NCBI RefSeq assembly: GCF_017565405.1
Contig: NZ_JAGEKR010000006.1
Span: forward strand, 62,001-126,000
From: Allobranchiibius sp. CTAmp26
GTDB lineage: Bacteria; Actinomycetota; Actinomycetes; Actinomycetales; Dermatophilaceae
Direction of reading: 5' to 3'
DNA length: 64,000 bases
This document shows, one piece after another, positions 50,529 through 59,273 of the stretch. The notes below the pieces were generated by a model that was not told the DNA's origin, did no database searches, and saw only the letters and a program-made list of their open reading frames with translations. Numbering within the stretch: the first letter of the stretch is position 1; every line of letters begins with the position of its first letter. Position numbers and translations under genes: made by a program.

Positions 50529-52213
50529 ACATCCCCAAGATCACGATCTCCCCGCGACCGAACGTCGGCAAGGCTCTCCTGGCCGGCGGCGCGGTGCTGC
50601 TGATCGTCGCCGCCCTGCTGGCATGGAGCTACGACTCGACCATCCTCGGCGACCTGTCGATCAGCGGGAATCCCGCTCCGTTGCAGGAATTCGCCATCGT
50701 GATGGGCGTCGTCGGACTCATCGAGGCCGCCCTCGTGCACCGCCGGCTGACCTCGCTGTCCTGGTGGGACACGACCTCCAGCGCCAGGGCCCTGGCCGTC
50801 GGCACGCTCGTCTACATCGTGCTGATCGACTACAACATCGCCTACCAGTCCGGGGGCGTCATCAACCTGGACCCGGGCGCCTGGCTGGCCCTGGTCGGCG
50901 CCCTCGTGATGGTCGCGGGAAGCTTCCTGCTCGCGCCGGTGAAGGTGACCAACCAGCTGAAGGTGCACGGCGCGAACTGGCTGGAGATCGTGGTCATCAC
51001 CGCGACCCTCGCGGCTCTGCTGTTCATGGTCGCGTTCATCCTGCGCGGCGACGACGGTGGCTCCGTGCTGGCGGCCCTGGCCGCGGGCGGCACGTTCGGC
51101 GTGCTGCTCTTCCGCGGTGGCTTCTTCACCTGGTTGTCGGTCGCGGCCGCCCGCCATCGCCCCGTGATCATGCTGGGTGCGCTGGTGGTGGCGCTGCTGT
51201 TCCCGCTCACCCAGAACGGCACCGACGCCAACATGTCGATCGCCGTCGACATCGCGATCTTCCTGTGCGCGGCCCTCGGCCTCAACATCGTCGTCGGCCT
51301 GGCCGGCCTGCTCGACCTGGGCTACATCGCCTTCCTCGGCACCGGTGCGTACGTCGGCGCCATGATGTCGAGCGCGGCGAGCGCGACGATCGGGTGGCAC
51401 CCGCCGTTCCTGGTGGTCGCCCTCCTCGGCGCGCTCACCTCCGCCGTGCTCGGCCTGATCATCGGCTCGCCCACGCTGCGGCTCTCCGGTGACTACCTGG
51501 CGATCGTCACCCTGGCGTTCGGTGAGATCTTCCACACCGCGGTCAACAACATGGACGGCACCAACGGTCCGGATCTGACCCACGGCCCGAACGGCATCGC
51601 CGGCATCCCCGACCTGAACCTGTTCGGGTTCAACTTCGGGTCCACGCACAACCTGGGCTCGTTCACGATCTCGAACTACTCCAACTACTACATCCTGCTG
51701 GTGCTCGTGGCGGCGCTGATCATCACGATCTTCTCCCGCCTCAACAACAGCCGCATCGGCCGCGGCTGGATCGCGATCCGGGAGGACGAACGCGCCGCCG
51801 AGGCGATGGGCGTCAACATCTTCGGTCTGAAGATCCTGGCCTTCGCCGGTGGTGCGTTCCTGGCCGGCCTGGCGGGCACCATCCAGGCCCACGCGACGCC
51901 GTCCGTCGTACCGGACAACTACACCTTCCAGGAGTCCTCCTTCCTGCTCGCCGCCGTGGTCCTGGGCGGGATGGGGACCGTGGTCGGCGTGGCGCTCGGC
52001 GCGACGGTCCTGAAGCTGCTGCCTGAGAAGCTGCGGTTCATCGAGGACTACCGTCTGCTGATCTTCGGTCTGGCGCTGGTGCTGATGATGCGCTTCCGCC
52101 CGGAGGGGCTCATCGCGAGCCGTCGTCGTCAGCTGGAGTTCCACGACGAGGACGAGAACCTGGCCGACATCGTTCAGGAGGAACACGTGGACGAGCAGAA
52201 GGCGAACGCATGA
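50525..52213 (+). CDS. livM: Branched-chain amino-acid ABC transporter permease LivM, extended
   Basis: 562 residues. The C-terminal 330 are the normal LivM core: ALGLNIVVGLAGLLDLGYIAFLGTGAYVGAM, GSPTLRLSGDYLAIVTLAFGEI, IREDERAAEAMGVNIFGLKILAFAGGAFLAGLAGTI. The first about 230 residues are an added region with some six hydrophobic segments, lacking the known LivM pattern. Extended LivM proteins occur in actinobacteria. The tail after the last helix is acidic. Coupled to livH and livG by ATGA overlaps. Confidence 0.93.
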   Translation: MNIPKITISPRPNVGKALLAGGAVLLIVAALLAWSYDSTILGDLSISGNPAPLQEFAIVMGVVGLIEAALVHRRLTSLSWWDTTSSARALAVGTLVYIVLIDYNIAYQSGGVINLDPGAWLALVGALVMVAGSFLLAPVKVTNQLKVHGANWLEIVVITATLAALLFMVAFILRGDDGGSVLAALAAGGTFGVLLFRGGFFTWLSVAAARHRPVIMLGALVVALLFPLTQNGTDANMSIAVDIAIFLCAALGLNIVVGLAGLLDLGYIAFLGTGAYVGAMMSSAASATIGWHPPFLVVALLGALTSAVLGLIIGSPTLRLSGDYLAIVTLAFGEIFHTAVNNMDGTNGPDLTHGPNGIAGIPDLNLFGFNFGSTHNLGSFTISNYSNYYILLVLVAALIITIFSRLNNSRIGRGWIAIREDERAAEAMGVNIFGLKILAFAGGAFLAGLAGTIQAHATPSVVPDNYTFQESSFLLAAVVLGGMGTVVGVALGATVLKLLPEKLRFIEDYRLLIFGLALVLMMRFRPEGLIASRRRQLEFHDEDENLADIVQEEHVDEQKANA

Positions 52214-53064
52214 GCACCGCGACACGGCGCCCCCGGGACACCGAATTCGCATCCGGCAAGGGTGAGGTGCTGCTGCAGGCGTCCGACGTCCTCATGCAGT
52301 TCGGCGGCCTGACCGCCGTCAAGGACGTCAACATGACGGTGCACGAGGGCGAGATCGTCGGTCTGATCGGCCCGAACGGCGCCGGCAAGACGACGTTCTT
52401 CAACTGCCTGACCGGGTTGTACAAGCCGACCTCGGGCGAGGTGCGTCTCGCCGGCGAGCAGATCCCGCCGAAGCCGCGCAAGGTCGTCAAGGCGGGGATG
52501 GCCCGCACCTTCCAGAACATCCGGCTCTTCGGCAACATGACCGCGCTGGAGAACGTCATGGTCGGCACCTACTGCCGCACCACGTCGGGGGTGCTCACCA
52601 CCGTCCTGCGCGGGCCGAAGTTCCACCGTGAGGAGAAGGAGACCCGCGCGAAGGCGCAGGAGCTGCTGGACTTCGTCGGGTTGGGCCACACCACCGAGCT
52701 GCTGGCCCGCAATCTGCCGTACGGCGACCAGCGGCGCCTGGAGGTGGCACGCGCGCTGGCCACCGACCCCAAGGTGGTCCTGCTCGACGAGCCGACGGCG
52801 GGCATGAACCCGCAGGAGACCCAGCAGGCCTCGGATCTGATCTTCCGGATCCGGGACACCGGCCGGGCCGTCGTGGTCATCGAGCACGACATGCGGTTCA
52901 TCTTCAACCTCTGCGACCGGGTGCTGTGCCTGGTGCGCGGAGAGGTGCTGGTCGAGGGCTCGCCCGAACAGGTGCAGTCCGACCCGCGGGTCATCGAGGC
53001 CTACATCGGCACCGGTGACGACGACGATTTCGACGACGACGATGTGCAGGAGGGCCCGGCATGA
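52210..53064 (+). CDS. livG: Branched-chain amino-acid ABC transporter ATPase LivG
   Basis: 284 residues. Walker A GPNGAGKTT, LivG-type ARTFQNIRLFGNMTALENVMVG, signature LPYGDQRRLEVARALA (in place of LSGGQ, normal for LivG), Walker B VVLLDEPTAGMNPQE, switch His in VVIEHDMRFI. The N-terminal 20 residues and the Asp-rich C-terminus (DDDDFDDDDV) are extra. Coupled by ATGA to both neighbours. Confidence 0.96.
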   Translation: MSTATRRPRDTEFASGKGEVLLQASDVLMQFGGLTAVKDVNMTVHEGEIVGLIGPNGAGKTTFFNCLTGLYKPTSGEVRLAGEQIPPKPRKVVKAGMARTFQNIRLFGNMTALENVMVGTYCRTTSGVLTTVLRGPKFHREEKETRAKAQELLDFVGLGHTTELLARNLPYGDQRRLEVARALATDPKVVLLDEPTAGMNPQETQQASDLIFRIRDTGRAVVVIEHDMRFIFNLCDRVLCLVRGEVLVEGSPEQVQSDPRVIEAYIGTGDDDDFDDDDVQEGPA

Positions 53065-53777
53065 CCGCGATGCTCGAGGTCAAGGACCTGTCGGTGGCCT
53101 ACGGCAAGATCACCGCCGTCAAGGGCATCAACTTCACGGTCGAGGAGGGCCAGGTCGTCACTCTGATCGGCACCAACGGCGCCGGCAAGACGACGACCCT
53201 TCGCACGATCTCCGGGTTGCTCCGGCCTTCGGCAGGGGAGATCTCCTTCCTCGGCAAGCGCATCGACAAGGTGCAGGCGCACTCCATCGTCACGATGGGA
53301 CTCGCGCACTCACCGGAGGGTCGGCGGATCTTCCCTCGGCAGTCGGTCGAGGAGAACCTGATGCTGGGCGCGTTCGCCCGTCGTGACCGCACCGACATCC
53401 AGGCGGATCTGAAGGAGGCGTACGACCTCTTCCCGATCCTCGCCGAACGACGCAAGCAGCCGGCCGGCACGTTCTCCGGTGGCGAGCAGCAGATGCTGGC
53501 GATGGGCCGGGCGATGATGAGCCGGCCCAAGCTGCTGATGCTGGACGAGCCGTCGATGGGGCTCTCGCCGATCATGATGAAGAAGATCATGACGACGGTG
53601 CGCACCCTGCAGAAGCGCGGCACCACGATCCTGCTGGTCGAGCAGAACGCCCGGGCCGCACTGAAACTGGCGACCCACGGATACGTGCTCGAGGTCGGCA
53701 AGATCGTGCTCGACGGACCCGGCCCGGAGCTGCTCGTCAGCGACGAGGTGAAGAAGGCCTACCTCGGGGAGGACTGA
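53061..53777 (+). CDS. livF: Branched-chain amino-acid ABC transporter ATPase LivF
   Basis: 238 residues. Walker A GTNGAGKTT, LivF-type HSPEGRRIFPRQSVEENLMLGAF, signature FSGGEQQMLAMGRAM, Walker B LLMLDEPSMGLSPIM, switch region LLVEQNARAAL (Gln in place of His, usual in LivF). Pairs with LivG. Last gene of the operon. Confidence 0.96.
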   Translation: MTAMLEVKDLSVAYGKITAVKGINFTVEEGQVVTLIGTNGAGKTTTLRTISGLLRPSAGEISFLGKRIDKVQAHSIVTMGLAHSPEGRRIFPRQSVEENLMLGAFARRDRTDIQADLKEAYDLFPILAERRKQPAGTFSGGEQQMLAMGRAMMSRPKLLMLDEPSMGLSPIMMKKIMTTVRTLQKRGTTILLVEQNARAALKLATHGYVLEVGKIVLDGPGPELLVSDEVKKAYLGED

Positions 53778-53815
53778 CCGCGCGCACCGATCCTGTGGAT
53801 TCTCGCGACCTCTGT

Positions 53816-53843
53816 TCAAGGGTGAAGCGGATACCACTAGGGT
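53816..53843 (+). promoter_or_regulatory. Candidate promoter of the acetyltransferase gene
   Basis: TTCAAG (53816-53821), 16 bp, then TAGGGT (53838-53843), 40 bases before ATG 53884. TANNNT fits; the -35 is weak. Confidence 0.35.
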
Positions 53844-53883
53844 CAATACGTTCTGTCCCCGTCACGCGAGGTGTCGCCCCCAC

Positions 53884-54462
53884 ATGTCTCGTTCCACCAC
53901 CTGTGTGACCATCGCCTCACCGGACGATCGGGACCGGTTGATACCCATGTGGGTACAACTGCGATCCGAGACCGGACAGACCGTGGAATGGGCCGAACGC
54001 GCCGCGCAGGACGGTCGAATGGACGTGGCGCTGGCGCGCGACGACGTACGGGTGTTCCTGGCCTCCACCGAGGACAAGGACACCGGCTTCGCCGTCGTGA
54101 CCCGCAGTCCGCTCTCCGGCCTCGGGGATGAGCAGGCCGTGTGGATCGACCAGATGTGGGTGGCTCCCGACCACCGCGGCACGGGCGTCGCGAAGGCCCT
54201 GCTGACACGGGTGTCGGCGTACGGCGAGGAGCACGGCAGCACCCAGGTGGTCTGCTGCGTGCCGACCAACGAGCGCGGGATCAACCGGTACTTCGCCAAG
54301 CTGGGTTTCGCGGCCACGGTGACCCTGCGGGTGACCTCGACCGCGTCGCTGCGTCGCAAGCTGACCGGCGTGGCCGAGTCCAAGGGCGCCGCGACGTTGC
54401 GGGCGCGTCGTTCGTTACGGGCGCGTGCGCGCGAGGACGTCAAGGTGGCCTCCGGCCTCTGA
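53884..54462 (+). CDS. GNAT-family N-acetyltransferase
   Basis: 192 residues. Acetyl-CoA-binding motif A is QMWVAPDHRGTGVAKALLTRV (Q/RxxGxG/A form), followed by VVCCVPTNERGINRYFAKLGF. The substrate is unknown. The C-terminal 30 residues are basic and include a TTA leucine codon (54415). The last four codons lie in a 60-bp sequence that is repeated 94 bp downstream. Confidence 0.82.
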   Translation: MSRSTTCVTIASPDDRDRLIPMWVQLRSETGQTVEWAERAAQDGRMDVALARDDVRVFLASTEDKDTGFAVVTRSPLSGLGDEQAVWIDQMWVAPDHRGTGVAKALLTRVSAYGEEHGSTQVVCCVPTNERGINRYFAKLGFAATVTLRVTSTASLRRKLTGVAESKGAATLRARRSLRARAREDVKVASGL

Positions 54463-54605
54463 CGAACCGCGCAGCGGAGGTTGTCGACGAGGCCCCAGCC
54501 GAGTCGGCGGCCGCAGCGGAGTGGGAGGAAGGGGCCGAGATAGAACCGGCCTCTGACGAACCGCGCAGCGGAGGTTGTCGACGAGGCCCTAGCCGAGTCG
54601 GCGGC
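54452..54605. repeat. 60-bp direct repeat at the acetyltransferase 3' end
   Basis: Two 60-bp copies, 54452-54511 and 54546-54605, identical except for one base (C/T in GGCCCC/TAGCC). The first copy covers the last codons and stop of the acetyltransferase gene. Each copy begins CCGGCCTCTGACGAACCGCG and contains GGCCTC...GAGGCC arms. The 34-bp spacer between copies is CGCAGCGGAGTGGG... in character and carries no gene. Confidence 0.85.
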
Positions 54606-54617
54606 TGAGGCCTCCGA

Positions 54618-54661
54618 TTGTCAGCGGCTTCGTGATGCGGACACCCGAGAACCGCTGACAA
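54618..54661. repeat. Palindromic element, second copy of the type at 4065
   Basis: TTGTCAGCGG (54618-54627) and CCGCTGACAA (54652-54661), perfect 10-bp arms, 24-nt loop. Lies between the converging acetyltransferase and thioesterase genes, 10 bases from the latter's stop. Arms and flanking CTTC match the element at 4065-4112. Confidence 0.75.
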
Positions 54662-54671
54662 CCGGGCGGAT

Positions 54672-55145
54672 TCAGGCCCCCGGCGGGGCGGGACGCACCA
54701 TGCAGGTGATCCGTGACGTGCACACCCGGCGACCGTCGTCGTCCAGGATCGCGACGTCGTAGGACGCGAGCGTGCGTCCCAGCGACAGCGCGGTCGCCGT
54801 CGCGGTCACATGACCCTGCCGGGCAGCGCGGTGGTGGGTGGCGTTGATGTCCAGGCCGACGGCGATGCCTTTCTCGCCCGCGTGCAGTGCGGCTCCGATG
54901 GAACCCACCGTCTCGGCGAGCACCACGCTCGCGCCGCCGTGCAGCAGGCCGTAGGGCTGGGTGTTGCCCTCCACGGGCATCCTGGCGACGACTCGCTCGG
55001 GGGAGACCTCGAGGAACTCGATGCCCATCCGCTCGCTCAGCGACCCGGCGCTCATCTCGTTGAACCGGTCGAGCAGGTCCGCATCGGAGGCCGCGTCGTT
55101 CTCCGGCTGGCTGGGTTCGGCGTCGTGCGTGGGGGTGTCGGTCAT
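54672..55145 (-). CDS. Hotdog-fold thioesterase (PaaI type)
   Basis: 157 residues. Hotdog-fold signature PYGLLHGGASVVLAETVGSIGA with the catalytic-region Asn/Gly and Glu, then VGLDINATHHRAARQGHVTATA. It probably hydrolyses an aromatic or short-chain acyl-CoA; the substrate is not known. N-terminal 25 residues are acidic and disordered. Start ATG 55145 lies 19 bases from the divergent polA start; the polA -10 is between them. Confidence 0.85.
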   Translation of the reverse strand: MTDTPTHDAEPSQPENDAASDADLLDRFNEMSAGSLSERMGIEFLEVSPERVVARMPVEGNTQPYGLLHGGASVVLAETVGSIGAALHAGEKGIAVGLDINATHHRAARQGHVTATATALSLGRTLASYDVAILDDDGRRVCTSRITCMVRPAPPGA

Positions 55146-55151
55146 GGGGCT

Positions 55152-55164
55152 TAGGCTGCCACGC
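55152..55164 (+). promoter_or_regulatory. Candidate leaderless promoter of polA
   Basis: TAGGCT (55152-55157), 7 nt, then GTG 55165. Its -35 would lie inside the start of the divergent thioesterase gene. Confidence 0.6.
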
Positions 55165-57846
55165 GTGAAAAGGCTGCTGTTGTTGGACGGGCATTCCCTC
55201 GCGTACCGAGCGTTCTTCGCCCTGCCCGTGGAGAACTTCTCGACCACGACCGGGCAACCGACGAACGCCGTCTACGGCTTCACCTCGATGCTCATCAACG
55301 TGCTGCGTGACGAGGAGCCCACCCACGTGGGCGTCGCGTTCGACGTGTCGCGCCAGACCTTCCGGTCCGAGGAGTACGCCGGCTACAAGGCCAACCGCTC
55401 GGCGTCCCCGGACGAGTTCAAGGGCCAGGTCTCCCTGGTGCGCGAGGTGCTCGACGCACTGCGCATCGCCTACGTCGAACTCCCCGGCTACGAGGCCGAC
55501 GACATCATCGCCACGCTCACCGCCCAGGCGAACGCCGCAGAGTTCGACGAGGTGCTGATCTGCTCCGGTGACCGCGACGCGATCCAACTCATCAACGACC
55601 GGGTCACCCTGCTCTACCCCCGCAAGGGCGTCTCCGATCTCGCGCGGATGACCCCCGCGGCGGTGCAGGAGAAGTACGGCGTGGCTCCGGGGCGTTACAG
55701 CGACCTGGCGGCGATGGTCGGTGAGACCTCCGACAACCTGCCCGGTGTCCCCGGGGTCGGCCCCAAGACCGCCGCGAAGTGGATCAACCAATTCGGCGAC
55801 CTCACCGGGGTCGTGGACCACGTCGGTGAGATCAAGGGCAAGGCCGGTGAGGCGCTGCGCGAGCACCTCGACGGGGTGCTGCGCAACCGCCGCCTCAACC
55901 AGCTGCTCGGCGACCTGGAGCTGCCCCTCGACGTCGACGCGCTGGAACGGCAGGGCTGGGACCGCGAGCAGGTGCACACCGTGTTCGACGGGCTGGAGTT
56001 CCGGGTGCTGCGCGACCGGCTGTTCGCGACGCTCGACGCCGTCGAGGACGAGGCCAGCCCCGATGCCGGCGTCGAGGTCGACGGGGTCACGCTGGACAGC
56101 TCGGAGGTGTCCGGGTGGCTCGCGGAGGCCGCCGGCGTGGGTGTCCGGAGCGGGTTGCAGGTCGTCGGACAGTGGGCGCGCGGCACCGGTGACGTGCAGG
56201 GAGTGGCAATCGCCCCGGCGGGGCGCGACGACGCGGCGTACATCGACCTGGAGGCGCTCGAGCCCGACGGTGAGGCGGCGTTGGCGACCTGGCTCGCCGA
56301 TCCTGACCGGCCCAAGGCGCTGCACGACGCGAAGGGGCCGCTCCAGGCGCTTATGGCGCGCGGGATGCCGGTGCGCGGCGTCGTCAGCGACACGGCGTTG
56401 GCCGCCTACCTGGTGCGGCCGGACCAACGGTCGTACGACCTCACCGATCTCGTGCTGCGCCACCTCAAACGCGAGTTGGCCGGCACCCCTGACAACGCCG
56501 CCCAGGGTGTGCTCGACCTCGGGGTCGGCGACCAGCGCTCCGACGAGACGATGGCCCAGGCGCGAGCGGTGCTCGACCTCTCGGTGTCCCTCGACACCGA
56601 GCTGGAGGCCATCGGAGAGACCGCGCTGCTGCGCGATGTCGAGCTGCCGCTGGTCGGTGTGCTCGCGACCATGGAGCGGGCGGGCATCGGTGTCGATGTC
56701 GAGGCGATGCAGGTGCTGGAGGCCGACTACGGCGACGGCGTCTCATCCGCCGCCGCCGACGCGTACGAGGCCATCGGCGGCGAGCAGATCAACCTGGGCT
56801 CGCCGAAGCAGCTGCAGGTGGTGCTCTTCGAGACGCTGGGGATGCCGAAGACCAAGCGCACCAAGACCGGCTACACCACCGACGCCGACGCCCTGAGCGA
56901 CCTCTATGCGCGGACCGAGCACCCGTTCCTGGAGGCGCTGCTGCGGCACCGGGACAGTTCGCGACTGCGGGTGACGGTCGAGGGACTGCTGAAGTCGGTC
57001 GCGGACGACGGGCGCATCCACACGACGTACCAGCAGACCATCGCCGCGACGGGGCGGCTGTCCTCGACCGATCCCAACCTGCAGAACATCCCGATCCGCA
57101 CCGAGGCGGGTCGTCGGATCCGCGAGGTCTTCGTCGTCGGATCAGGTTACGAGACACTGATGTCCGCGGACTACAGCCAGATCGAGATGCGCATCATGGC
57201 GCACCTGTCCGGTGACGAGGGGCTGATCGAGGCGTTCCGCACCGGTGAGGACCTGCACCGGTTCGTGGGGTCGCGGGTCTTCCATGTCGAGCCCGCCGAC
57301 GTCAGCGGTGAGATGCGCTCCAAGGTGAAGGCGATGTCCTACGGCCTGGCCTACGGGTTGTCGGCGTTCGGCCTGTCCAAGCAGCTGACCATCAGTACCG
57401 AGGAGGCCAAGGCGCTGATGGACGAGTACTTCGCCCGGTTCGGCGGGGTGCGCGACTACCTGCGGGAGGTCGTGGCTGCCGCGAGTCTGACCGGTTACAC
57501 CGAGACCATGCTGGGCCGACGGCGCTACCTGCCCGATCTGACCTCGACCAACCGGCAGCGCCGCGACATGGCCGAGCGGATGGCGCTTAACGCGCCGATC
57601 CAGGGGTCGGCGGCCGACATCATCAAGCTGGCGATGCTGCGCGTGGATGCCGCTCTACGCGCCGCCGACGCGCAGTCGCGGATGCTGTTGCAGGTGCACG
57701 ACGAGCTGGTGCTGGAGATCGCGCCGGGGGAGCGGGCCGATGTCGAGGAGCTCGTACGACGCGAGATGGGCGCCGCGATCGCCCTGGACGTGCCGCTCGA
57801 CGTGAGCGTCGGGGTCGGCTCGTCCTGGCACGACGCCGCGCACTGA
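55165..57846 (+). CDS. polA: DNA polymerase I
   Basis: Fills gaps and removes primers. 893 residues: an N-terminal 5' nuclease (DGHSLAYRAFFALP, YEADDIIATL, GDRDAIQL, GVPGVGPKTA), a degenerate 3'-5' exonuclease domain in which the usual DxE pair is not seen, and a polymerase domain with motif A DYSQIEMRIMAHLSGD, motif B RSKVKAMSYGLAYGLSAFGL and motif C QVHDELVLE. Loss of proofreading is common in actinobacterial PolI. The GTG start is chosen for the leaderless promoter; an upstream frame overlaps the thioesterase. Confidence 0.97.
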   Translation: MKRLLLLDGHSLAYRAFFALPVENFSTTTGQPTNAVYGFTSMLINVLRDEEPTHVGVAFDVSRQTFRSEEYAGYKANRSASPDEFKGQVSLVREVLDALRIAYVELPGYEADDIIATLTAQANAAEFDEVLICSGDRDAIQLINDRVTLLYPRKGVSDLARMTPAAVQEKYGVAPGRYSDLAAMVGETSDNLPGVPGVGPKTAAKWINQFGDLTGVVDHVGEIKGKAGEALREHLDGVLRNRRLNQLLGDLELPLDVDALERQGWDREQVHTVFDGLEFRVLRDRLFATLDAVEDEASPDAGVEVDGVTLDSSEVSGWLAEAAGVGVRSGLQVVGQWARGTGDVQGVAIAPAGRDDAAYIDLEALEPDGEAALATWLADPDRPKALHDAKGPLQALMARGMPVRGVVSDTALAAYLVRPDQRSYDLTDLVLRHLKRELAGTPDNAAQGVLDLGVGDQRSDETMAQARAVLDLSVSLDTELEAIGETALLRDVELPLVGVLATMERAGIGVDVEAMQVLEADYGDGVSSAAADAYEAIGGEQINLGSPKQLQVVLFETLGMPKTKRTKTGYTTDADALSDLYARTEHPFLEALLRHRDSSRLRVTVEGLLKSVADDGRIHTTYQQTIAATGRLSSTDPNLQNIPIRTEAGRRIREVFVVGSGYETLMSADYSQIEMRIMAHLSGDEGLIEAFRTGEDLHRFVGSRVFHVEPADVSGEMRSKVKAMSYGLAYGLSAFGLSKQLTISTEEAKALMDEYFARFGGVRDYLREVVAAASLTGYTETMLGRRRYLPDLTSTNRQRRDMAERMALNAPIQGSAADIIKLAMLRVDAALRAADAQSRMLLQVHDELVLEIAPGERADVEELVRREMGAAIALDVPLDVSVGVGSSWHDAAH

Positions 57847-57883
57847 GCCGACCGTCCCGCCACCACGCACGTCCAGGTGCGCA

Positions 57884-57929
57884 GTTTGCGTCGGTGGCCA
57901 GTGCTGCAGCCCTGGCCACCGACGCAAAC
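57884..57929. repeat. Perfect 17-bp palindrome after polA
   Basis: GTTTGCGTCGGTGGCCA (57884-57900) and its exact complement (57913-57929), 12-nt loop. It lies between the ends of polA and the convergent AAA ATPase gene. Probably a bidirectional terminator; no U-tract. Confidence 0.8.
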
Positions 57930-57970
57930 CGCCCACCCCGGCAGACACCGACCACCCTGCGCTCAGACCC

Positions 57971-58714
57971 TCAGCGGAGGTGGCGCAGGTACCGCTCGGG
58001 CAGCTCGCAGAAGCCGCGGTAGTGCATGACCAGATCCAGGTCGTCCCACGCCCGTTCGTGGAAGCCGTCGGCGTCCAGTTCGAGCACGGTCGCACCGGGC
58101 AGGCTCGCAATGATCGGCGAGTGGGTCGCGATCAGCACCTGGACACCAGAATGCTCCAACATGCCCATGAGCTCGCTGACGAGTCGCAACTGCGCGGTGA
58201 AGGAGAGTCCCGCCTCGGGCTCGTCCAGCACGTAGAACCCGTCGCCGGTGAACCGGGTGGTGTCGAAGAGGGTCTGGAAAGCCTCACCGTGGCTGAGCTG
58301 GTGGAACTCGGGGTCGCGCGTGTAGCCCTCGCCGCGTGTGCGGTCGAGGAAGGTGAACAGGCCGTGCATCGTCTCGGCGCGCACGAAGTAGCCCCACCGC
58401 GATCCGCCAGCCGACCGGGTCAGCGTCAGCCAGTCCCATAGCGGCGACTCGCTGACCCAGGTCGAGTGGGTCGCACCGGTCGACCCGCCCTCCCCGTTCA
58501 TTCCGTACGCCATCGCGATGGCCTCGACGAGGGTGGACTTGCCCGTGCCGTTCTCCCCGACCAGCACGGTCGCCGGGGACAAGTCGAGCCCGTCGGCGAG
58601 TAACTGGCGAACCGGCCCCAGAGAGGTCACCCAATGTGAGTGGTCGACGTCGTCCGCCCGCACGCTGATGCGGCGTAGCGGCACCGGAGTCTTCTCCAGC
58701 CACCCCTTGGACAT
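57971..58714 (-). CDS. Small AAA (ABC/SMC-like) ATPase
   Basis: 247 residues. Walker A GENGTGKST (53-61), signature QLSHGEAF, Walker B FYVLDEPEAGLS and switch His in LIATHSPIIAS. No coiled coil or TOPRIM domain is present, unlike RecF or OLD. Proteins of this size act alone or in defence or repair systems; none of the usual partner genes is adjacent. ATG 58714 has TAGTCT 6 nt upstream, which overlaps the stop of the acetyltransferase gene. Confidence 0.82.
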   Translation of the reverse strand: MSKGWLEKTPVPLRRISVRADDVDHSHWVTSLGPVRQLLADGLDLSPATVLVGENGTGKSTLVEAIAMAYGMNGEGGSTGATHSTWVSESPLWDWLTLTRSAGGSRWGYFVRAETMHGLFTFLDRTRGEGYTRDPEFHQLSHGEAFQTLFDTTRFTGDGFYVLDEPEAGLSFTAQLRLVSELMGMLEHSGVQVLIATHSPIIASLPGATVLELDADGFHERAWDDLDLVMHYRGFCELPERYLRHLR

Positions 58715-58726
58715 GTCCGCAGACTA
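58715..58726 (-). promoter_or_regulatory. Candidate leaderless promoter of the AAA ATPase
   Basis: TAGTCT on the minus strand (58726-58721), 6 nt before ATG 58714. It shares bases with the stop codon (58724-58726) of the upstream gene. Confidence 0.45.
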
Positions 58727-59269
58727 GGTGCCTGCAGCGACAGCCGGCGCGTTCTTGGCCATCAGGATCACCGGGGGCTCGGTGCCGGGAAGCCAGTCCG
58801 GACGGGCGTGGCCGATCTCGCGCCACCCGCGGTGCCGGTAGACGGCGAGCGGCCGTTCGTTGGCGGTCACGACGTCGAGCACAGCTGTCCGACCGCGGGC
58901 GAAGATCCAGCCCTCGGCCGCGTCCATCAGGGCTCCACCGATGCGCCGACCCCGCACCGCGTGATCGACGAAGAGCACTGACAGGCAGGCAAGTTGGTCG
59001 ATGTGTCGACCTGCGCCGACCGCCCACGCCTCGCCCAGCTCACCCGGCAGCACCGAGGTCACGGACACGTGACCGACCACCCGTCCCGCCTCCTCGGCCA
59101 CCATCGCGACCAGTTCGTCGGGGCGCACGATGAACTCCCGCACCGGGAACGGCAGCGGCCATCGCAACGGGTAGCGCGACGTCGGTTGCTGCGCCGCCAG
59201 CACCGACTCCAGGGCCGGCAGGTCGCCCTCCCGCCGGGCTCGGATGCGGATCGGCGGCGCGGGATTCAT
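58724..59269 (-). CDS. GNAT-family N-acetyltransferase
   Basis: 181 residues. Acetyl-CoA motif A LSVLFVDHAVRGRRIGGALMDAA and motif B DVVTANERPLAVYRHRGWREIG are clear. The substrate is unknown. ATG 59269 is chosen; a longer frame would run back into znuB. It lies 4 bases after the znuB stop, so it may be co-transcribed with the zinc transporter. Confidence 0.85.
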   Translation of the reverse strand: MNPAPPIRIRARREGDLPALESVLAAQQPTSRYPLRWPLPFPVREFIVRPDELVAMVAEEAGRVVGHVSVTSVLPGELGEAWAVGAGRHIDQLACLSVLFVDHAVRGRRIGGALMDAAEGWIFARGRTAVLDVVTANERPLAVYRHRGWREIGHARPDWLPGTEPPVILMAKNAPAVAAGT

Positions 59270-59273
59270 GGAG

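Noticed and set aside
57971-58714. Anti-phage defence gene (OLD/Gabija-like)
   Set aside because: No nuclease, helicase or TOPRIM partner is adjacent and the neighbours are housekeeping genes; defence function cannot be supported.
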